Origin: Collinsella aerofaciens
Lineage (GTDB): Bacteria > Actinomycetota > Coriobacteriia > Coriobacteriales > Coriobacteriaceae
Reading direction: 5' to 3'
DNA: 64,000 bases
NCBI RefSeq assembly: GCF_005845035.1
Contig: NZ_SPFO01000002.1
Span: forward strand, 115,695-179,694
The notes beneath the pieces were generated by a model that did no database searches, was not told the origin of the DNA, and saw only the letters and a program-made list of their open reading frames with translations. This document shows positions 60,826-64,000 of the stretch, piece after piece (positions within the stretch are counted from its first letter, which is position 1; the number at the start of each line of letters is the position of its first letter). The position numbers were made by a program, and so were the translations under genes.

Positions 60826-63800
60826 ATGCCCACCACCTCAACCGACCCGCGCGCCGCTGCCGCCGCACTGCTGGTGCCTGGCACCACCTGCCACGGCTTT
60901 GCCGTCGAGCGCTGCGAGACCGTCCCCGAGCTCGACTCGGACGCTTACGTGCTGCGCCACACCGCCTCGGGCGCTCGTCTGCTGTACCTGGCGTGCAACG
61001 ACGAAAACAAGGCCTTTGCCATTGGCTTTAAGACGCCGCCGGCCGATTCCACCGGCGTGTTCCATATTCTTGAGCACTCGGTGCTGTGCGGATCGGCCAA
61101 GTTCCCCGTCAAGGAGCCGTTTGTCGATCTGATCAAGAGCTCCATGCAGACGTTCCTCAACGCCATGACCTACCCCGACAAGACCATCTACCCCGTTGCC
61201 ACCACCAACGAGCAGGATTTGTACAACCTGATGGACGTGTACCTGGACGCGGTGTTCAACCCGGCCATCTATACCAAACCCACCATTTTTGAGCAGGAGG
61301 GCTGGCACTACGAGCTGGACCTGCCGGAGGGCGCCGAAGGCGAGGGCGACGCCGCGAGCCTGCGCGAGGGCACGCTGCGCTATAACGGCGTGGTGTTCAA
61401 CGAGATGAAGGGCGCGCTGTCCGACCCCATGAGCGTGCTGGACGACGCCGTCAACGCCGCGCTCTATCCCGACACCGCCTATGCGCACGAGAGCGGCGGC
61501 GACCCGCGCGCGATTCCCGCGCTCACCTACGAGCAGTTCCTGGACACGCATGCGCGCCACTACAATCCTTCCAACTCCTACATCACGCTCTACGGCGACC
61601 TGGACGTGGACCGCGCACTGGCCTTTTTGGACGAGCGCTATCTGTCGCAGCCGAGCGCCGCGAGCCGCCGCATGGACGCAGCCGTTGCCGCCGGCGAGGA
61701 CCCGTCCACGCTGGCACCCAATCCGCTGGGCGTGCAGGCGCCCGTGACCTGCGAGTACAAGCGCGTCGAGATGGCCACTACACCCGAGAACGCCCTGGTA
61801 GGCCTGGGCCTGGTGCTGGGCAGCGCGCTCGACCGCAAACGCACGATCGCGGCGGATATCCTGTTTGAGGCACTGCTGGGCTCCAACGAAGCGCCGGTTA
61901 AGAAAGCCATTCTGTCCGCCGGCCTGGGCGGCAACGTGGTGAGCTACACCGCGGCCGAGAGCCTGCAGCCCTACGAGCTCATCATGCTGCAAAACGCGCA
62001 GCCCGGCGTGGCGCGCGAGCTGCGCCGCGTGTTCCAGGGCGCCTGCCGCGACCTATGCAAGCATGGCGTTCCGCGCGAGCGCCTGGAAGCCATCATCAGC
62101 AGCAACGAATACGACCTGCGCCAGCGCGACTACGGTATCGCCGACGGCGTGGCCATTGCGTGCGATGCGCTGAGCACCTGGCTCTACGATGACAACGCCG
62201 CGACGCTGGCGCTCAAGTACGGCCCGGTGTACGAGGAGCTGCGTGGCGAGCTGGACGGCAACTATTTTGAGGACCTGCTGCGCGAGCTGGTGCTGGAAAA
62301 CGATCACATGGCGCTGGTCGAGCTGGTGCCGGTGGACGCCGCCGAGGGTTCGGAGGGTGCCGAGGCCGCCGAGCTGGCAGCCAAGCGCGATGCCATGACC
62401 GATGCCGAGCTGGCCGACGTGGTCGAGCGCACGGCCGCGCTGCGTGCCGCGCAGGAGGCCGAAGACACGCCCGAGGCCAAGGCCACGCTGCCGCGCCTGC
62501 GCGTGTCCGACATTGGCGAGGCGCGCCCCGAGCCGCCGCTGGTCGTGGACACCACTGCGCCCATTCCCTGTCTGCGCCACGGCATCCCCACCAACCGTCT
62601 GGCCTACGCCATGCAGTATTTCGACCTGAGCTGCGTCGCGTTTGAGGATCTGCCCTATGTGACGCTGCTCTGCCGCCTGCTCAAGCAGCTGCCCACACGC
62701 GAGCATTCGGCCGAGGAGCTCGACAATTTACTTGCCGGCAAGCTGGGCTTTTTGAGCTTTACGACCGAGGTCATGACCCAGCCCGACGTGGACGGCGTGC
62801 GCCCCTACTTGCTGGTGAGCGCCGGCGCCCTGTCCGAAAAGATCGACGCGCTGGCGAGCCTGCCGCGCGAGGTGTGGTCGAGCACATTGCTGGCGGACGC
62901 CGATGCCGACCGCGTGCGCGACGTGCTCACGCAGATTCGCATTGGGCTTGAGCAGGGCTTTATCAACAACGGCCACTCGGCAGCACTCGGTCGCGCGATG
63001 AGTTACAGCTCGCCTTCGGCCGTGGTGCGCGAACAGCTCTCGGGCGTGGACTTCTACCTGTTCTTGCGTGATCTGCTCGAACACTTTGACGAGCGCTTGG
63101 ATAGCCTGCGCGCCAAGCTTGCCGAGCTGGCGGGCCGCATCTTTGTGGCCGATGGCTGCCTGGCGAGCTTTACCGGCAGCGATGAAGACTTTAACGCGTA
63201 CTGGGCCGCCGCGGGCGACCTGGGGTTGAGCGCGGACGCTGGCGACGGCGCTGCCGGCCGCGACGCGCTCGTGGTGCCGGTGCCGCGCGACCGCCACGAG
63301 GCCTTTGTCATCCCCAGCGACATCTGCTTTGCGGCAAGCGCATGCGACCCGCGCCGTCTGGGCATCGACGTGACGGGCGCCTGGGCGGTTGCCGCCAACG
63401 CGCTCTCCTACGATTACCTGTGGAACGAGATCCGCGTAAAGGGCGGCGCGTACGGCTGCGGATTCCGCGCGGCCGGCGAGCGCCAGGCGGCGTTCTACAC
63501 CTACCGCGACCCGGCAATCGATCCCTCGATTGAGCGCGTGGCGCGCGCAGGCGAATGGCTCGGCAGCTTTGAACCCGACAAGGCCGCCTTTGAGGGCTTT
63601 ATCGTGAGCTGTGTGAGCGGCATGGACGCGCCGGTGAAGCCCTACGCGCTCACCAAGCGCCGCAACACGACCTACCTGGCCGGGCTCGATCCGCACGCCC
63701 GCGAGAAGCGCCGCGCCCAGATGCTCGCCGCCACGCCCAGTGAGCTGCGCTCGCTCGGCGCCGACGTGACGCGCATCGCAGCCGAATCGCCCACCTGCGT

Positions 63801-63867
63801 CTTTGGCGGCCGCGAAGTCATCGCCAAGAGCAACGCCGGCTTTAACGTAGTCGACCTGATGGGCTAA
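60826..63867 (+). CDS. M16C-family (PreP-like) zinc metallopeptidase
   Basis: A 1013-residue insulysin-superfamily peptidase. The inverted zinc motif HILEH is at residues 80-84 in GVFHILEHSVLCGSAKFP, and the distal Glu lies in NEMKGALS about 78 residues later. Two M16 halves joined by a linker form the chamber; length agrees with PreP-type proteins. It has no signal peptide and probably degrades peptides in the cytosol. AAAGGAGG precedes ATG 60826; the longer frame to 60694 has no such site. Confidence 0.95.
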   Translation: MPTTSTDPRAAAAALLVPGTTCHGFAVERCETVPELDSDAYVLRHTASGARLLYLACNDENKAFAIGFKTPPADSTGVFHILEHSVLCGSAKFPVKEPFVDLIKSSMQTFLNAMTYPDKTIYPVATTNEQDLYNLMDVYLDAVFNPAIYTKPTIFEQEGWHYELDLPEGAEGEGDAASLREGTLRYNGVVFNEMKGALSDPMSVLDDAVNAALYPDTAYAHESGGDPRAIPALTYEQFLDTHARHYNPSNSYITLYGDLDVDRALAFLDERYLSQPSAASRRMDAAVAAGEDPSTLAPNPLGVQAPVTCEYKRVEMATTPENALVGLGLVLGSALDRKRTIAADILFEALLGSNEAPVKKAILSAGLGGNVVSYTAAESLQPYELIMLQNAQPGVARELRRVFQGACRDLCKHGVPRERLEAIISSNEYDLRQRDYGIADGVAIACDALSTWLYDDNAATLALKYGPVYEELRGELDGNYFEDLLRELVLENDHMALVELVPVDAAEGSEGAEAAELAAKRDAMTDAELADVVERTAALRAAQEAEDTPEAKATLPRLRVSDIGEARPEPPLVVDTTAPIPCLRHGIPTNRLAYAMQYFDLSCVAFEDLPYVTLLCRLLKQLPTREHSAEELDNLLAGKLGFLSFTTEVMTQPDVDGVRPYLLVSAGALSEKIDALASLPREVWSSTLLADADADRVRDVLTQIRIGLEQGFINNGHSAALGRAMSYSSPSAVVREQLSGVDFYLFLRDLLEHFDERLDSLRAKLAELAGRIFVADGCLASFTGSDEDFNAYWAAAGDLGLSADAGDGAAGRDALVVPVPRDRHEAFVIPSDICFAASACDPRRLGIDVTGAWAVAANALSYDYLWNEIRVKGGAYGCGFRAAGERQAAFYTYRDPAIDPSIERVARAGEWLGSFEPDKAAFEGFIVSCVSGMDAPVKPYALTKRRNTTYLAGLDPHAREKRRAQMLAATPSELRSLGADVTRIAAESPTCVFGGREVIAKSNAGFNVVDLMG

Positions 63868-63873
63868 CGCACC

Positions 63874-63910
63874 AAGGTAGATTTTTGGGACATGTCTGAA
63901 AATCTACCTT
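63874..63910 (+). terminator. Terminator of the M16C gene
   Basis: Perfect AAGGTAGATTTT/AAAATCTACCTT stem with a 13-base loop (TGGGACATGTCTG), followed by TTTTC. The last 90 bases of the window hold no gene. Confidence 0.85.
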
Positions 63911-64000
63911 TTTTCTGCGGTTTGAGCGGGGCGGCGCAGCCCACCGCGGCGGTTTGTCTCAATCTGTAACATCTAGGTCCAATTTTGCCGAGTTACTGTT

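Overview
The window is about 60 % GC and looks like a chromosomal segment of a Gram-positive actinomycete of the class Coriobacteriia, most likely Collinsella. This is inference from several things together: GC-rich codon use, a Tad pilus locus without an outer-membrane secretin, a T-box in front of pheS, many short hairpin-type intergenic repeats, and a mannose-family PTS operon built around a fructoselysine-type deglycase. No rRNA operon, prophage or CRISPR array is present. Four tRNA genes are seen: Arg(ACG), Leu(CAG), Phe(GAA) and Val(GAC).

Layout. 1-11.5 kb is mostly housekeeping on the minus strand: tRNA-Arg, serS, proC, an SPFH protein with rlmH, tRNA-Leu, the rRNA-modification/metG cluster (rsmI, metG, rsmA, tatD), a family-5-like glycosidase homologue that seems to lack its acid/base residue, a 62-bp tandem array and tRNA-Phe. 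11.6-12.2 kb holds a toxin-antitoxin-like pair whose toxin reading frame is broken in a run of seven A. 12.2-21.8 kb is a compact Tad (Flp pilus) operon of twelve overlapping genes. 22-25.5 kb holds rsgA, an XRE/DUF2975 pair, and a lower-GC three-gene cassette (thioredoxin-fold protein, secreted protein with a late Cys pair, small membrane protein) that resembles a bacteriocin-type unit and is the best candidate for something undescribed.

25.8-45.6 kb carries a Ca-type P-ATPase, pyk, a phospholipase-C-like protein, a Ni/Co ECF transporter (cbiM-cbiQ-cbiO) behind a NikR-type operator, pheS-pheT under a Phe T-box, an M32 carboxypeptidase, glmM, a DUF4012 protein and an EamA transporter. 45.6-56 kb is more accessory: an IS30 remnant abutting a truncated polyprenyl synthetase, a VTT membrane protein, a two-component system, tRNA-Val, a DUF5710 protein, an HNH nuclease gene split by an in-frame stop, and an AlbA_2/HATPase regulator preceded by an array of TATCTCTC motifs. 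55.8-60.5 kb is a GntR-controlled mannose-family PTS with a SIS deglycase, probably for a fructoselysine-like sugar-amine. The window ends with a large M16C peptidase and its terminator.

Repeats shape the intergenic space: a related pair of ~220-bp elements with ~30-bp terminal inverted repeats (5.0 and 40.4 kb), GGAACGTCCCC repeats, nested palindromes, and a duplicated tRNA-Arg 3' end. Most gene calls rest on motif and length recognition from the translated sequence; no database search was possible.
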